Source: JAWKWH01 sp040830725 (GTDB lineage Bacteria > Pseudomonadota > Alphaproteobacteria > Rhizobiales > Rhizobiaceae). From it: a stretch of DNA of 64,000 bases. The stretch is taken from positions 1-64,000 of the forward strand of contig JBFOMG010000001.1 in assembly GCA_040830725.1 (NCBI GenBank). Direction: 5' to 3'. Below, piece after piece: positions 63,168-64,000 of the stretch. The notes beneath the pieces are model-generated. The model worked only from the letters and a program-made list of their open reading frames with translations. It ran no database searches and was not told the origin of the DNA. The position numbers and the translations under genes were made by a program. The first letter of the stretch is position 1; each line of letters starts with the position of its first letter.

Positions 63168-64000
63168 TCATGGCATGGCCGCCAATTCGCCCTCCAATCG
63201 GCCAATTGTGTTCTGAATTTCTTGCCAGCCGGGCTCCCATTCGAGATACCCGGTGTCCCAGCGCCCATTCGCACCAACGAAGTGAGCGAACGGGATCGCA
63301 TCCTGATAGACCTTTATGCCCGCGAATATCTTAGTGTCCGCCACAAGACCGTAGGGCTGGTCCTTAATCGTTTTTGCTTCGGCGAAGGCATCGAGTATCT
63401 CGGGGATCGAATTGCCGTTGATCTGGCGGGCGTGGAAGCCGAACGCCTCCAGCTTTTTCTTGATCGGTTCGACCGCCAATACGTCCGATGTTTTTCCTGT
63501 CGCACCAAGGTCGTTGTTGTCGATCACGATTATGAAGTTCGAAAGCTTGTGATGGGCCGCGAACATGAACGCTTCCCAAACGCTCCCTTCGTGCAGCTCG
63601 CCATCCGACAGAAGGCAGTATATTCGTTTGTCGGATCCCTTCTTCCGCTCCCCAAGCGCGATCCCCGCTGCCTGACTTACACCCGTGCCTAGAGACCCAG
63701 AGGTGATTTCAAATCCGCGGGCGCTTTCAATTGGGCTTTGATCGATGGGCGAGCCGTCCGCACCCATCGTGCGCAGCTCTTCCATGGTGTAGATCCCCAT
63801 CTCTGCCATCGCGGCAAAGTTGATGATTGTATCGTGCCCGTTCGAGTTCACGAACCGGTCATGGTACCACCCCTTGCCGTCAGGGCGCATCTCATCGAAG
63901 TACAAACAGGCCCCGAAATCAGACAATGCAACTCCCTGCCCAGCGTATCCACCGCGCTGCATGCAAACATCGACTACGTTGCGGCGCATCTTCGCGGCCC
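63168..64000 (-). CDS. Transketolase N-terminal subunit (truncated by window edge)
   Basis: At least 273 residues, running off the right edge; MRRNVVDVCMQRGG is probably an internal Met. The thiamine-diphosphate half is recognisable: GSLGTGVSQAAGIALG, the SDGELHEGSVWEAFMFAAHHKL metal-binding segment, and IDNNDLGATGKT. This is the alpha part of split transketolase-like enzymes; the C-terminal subunit gene should lie nearby outside the window. Probable first genes of the leftward TRAP-bdhA operon; 65 bases separate it from dctP. Confidence 0.8.
   Translation of the reverse strand, partial: AAKMRRNVVDVCMQRGGYAGQGVALSDFGACLYFDEMRPDGKGWYHDRFVNSNGHDTIINFAAMAEMGIYTMEELRTMGADGSPIDQSPIESARGFEITSGSLGTGVSQAAGIALGERKKGSDKRIYCLLSDGELHEGSVWEAFMFAAHHKLSNFIIVIDNNDLGATGKTSDVLAVEPIKKKLEAFGFHARQINGNSIPEILDAFAEAKTIKDQPYGLVADTKIFAGIKVYQDAIPFAHFVGANGRWDTGYLEWEPGWQEIQNTIGRLEGELAAMP

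Noticed and set aside
1..64000. CRISPR array or toxin-antitoxin/defence genes
   Set aside because: No regularly spaced repeats, cas motifs or recognisable defence domains were seen.

Overview
The window looks like an accessory, catabolism-rich stretch of an alphaproteobacterial chromosome. The grounds are TRAP transporters, PHA metabolism, many SDRs and ALDHs, a fused COG4670-type CoA-transferase, moderate-to-high GC and family-level resemblance; no rRNA or other taxonomic marker is present, so genus is not claimed. It is almost entirely small-molecule metabolism: about 55 genes, with no tRNA, rRNA or CRISPR seen.

Left half (0.4-39.4 kb). A leftward set runs PLP decarboxylase, M20 carbamoyl-amino-acid hydrolase, DapB-fold 2,4-diaminopentanoate-dehydrogenase-like enzyme, ALDH, gabT, gabD. 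It diverges from a rightward TRAP transporter (dctP-dctQ-dctM) followed by an FCD-type GntR regulator that lacks an ATG/GTG/TTG start. Next, leftward, come an acyl-CoA dehydrogenase, an MFS-like permease, a LuxR-type regulator, a DAP/ornithine-decarboxylase-fold enzyme, an agmatinase-type ureohydrolase, two SDRs and an Ldh2-type dehydrogenase. A PHA block follows (acyl-CoA dehydrogenase, MaoC hydratase, PhaC, PhaZ, DUF445). After it come a nitrilase-fold amidase, an ATP-grasp ligase next to a C45 N-terminal-nucleophile hydrolase, a PuuC-like ALDH, a second M20 hydrolase, an acyl-CoA ligase and a PuuB-like FAD oxidase operon. Together these could turn an arginine/ornithine/diamine-type or ureido compound into GABA and succinate. 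The ATP-grasp ligase and C45 hydrolase could replace PuuA and PuuD of the gamma-glutamyl-putrescine route.

Boundary (39.6-40.7 kb). A small tyrosine recombinase gene and a decayed IS3-type transposase fragment separate the halves.

Right half (41-64 kb). A second catabolic set contains gamma-carbonic anhydrase, SDRs, a BKACE (beta-keto acid cleavage) enzyme, a GMC dehydrogenase, an enolase-superfamily enzyme, a quinone reductase with divergent HxlR regulator, a DMT exporter, an SSADH-like ALDH, a fused CoA-transferase, a GntR/UTRA regulator, an SLC13 permease, NIPSNAP, 3-hydroxybutyrate dehydrogenase, a second TRAP transporter (fused DctQM) and the start of a transketolase. The logic suggested is oxidation and dehydration of a hydroxylated compound to a beta-keto acid, BKACE cleavage to acetoacetate, and entry into central metabolism through CoA-transferase and BdhA.

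Two candidate regulons follow the same division. A CCC-N4-GGG dyad recurs in intergenic regions between 3.3 and 33.2 kb, where the LuxR gene lies. GGTCTAGACC / GTATATAC dyads recur between 42.4 and 56.1 kb, where the GntR/UTRA gene lies.
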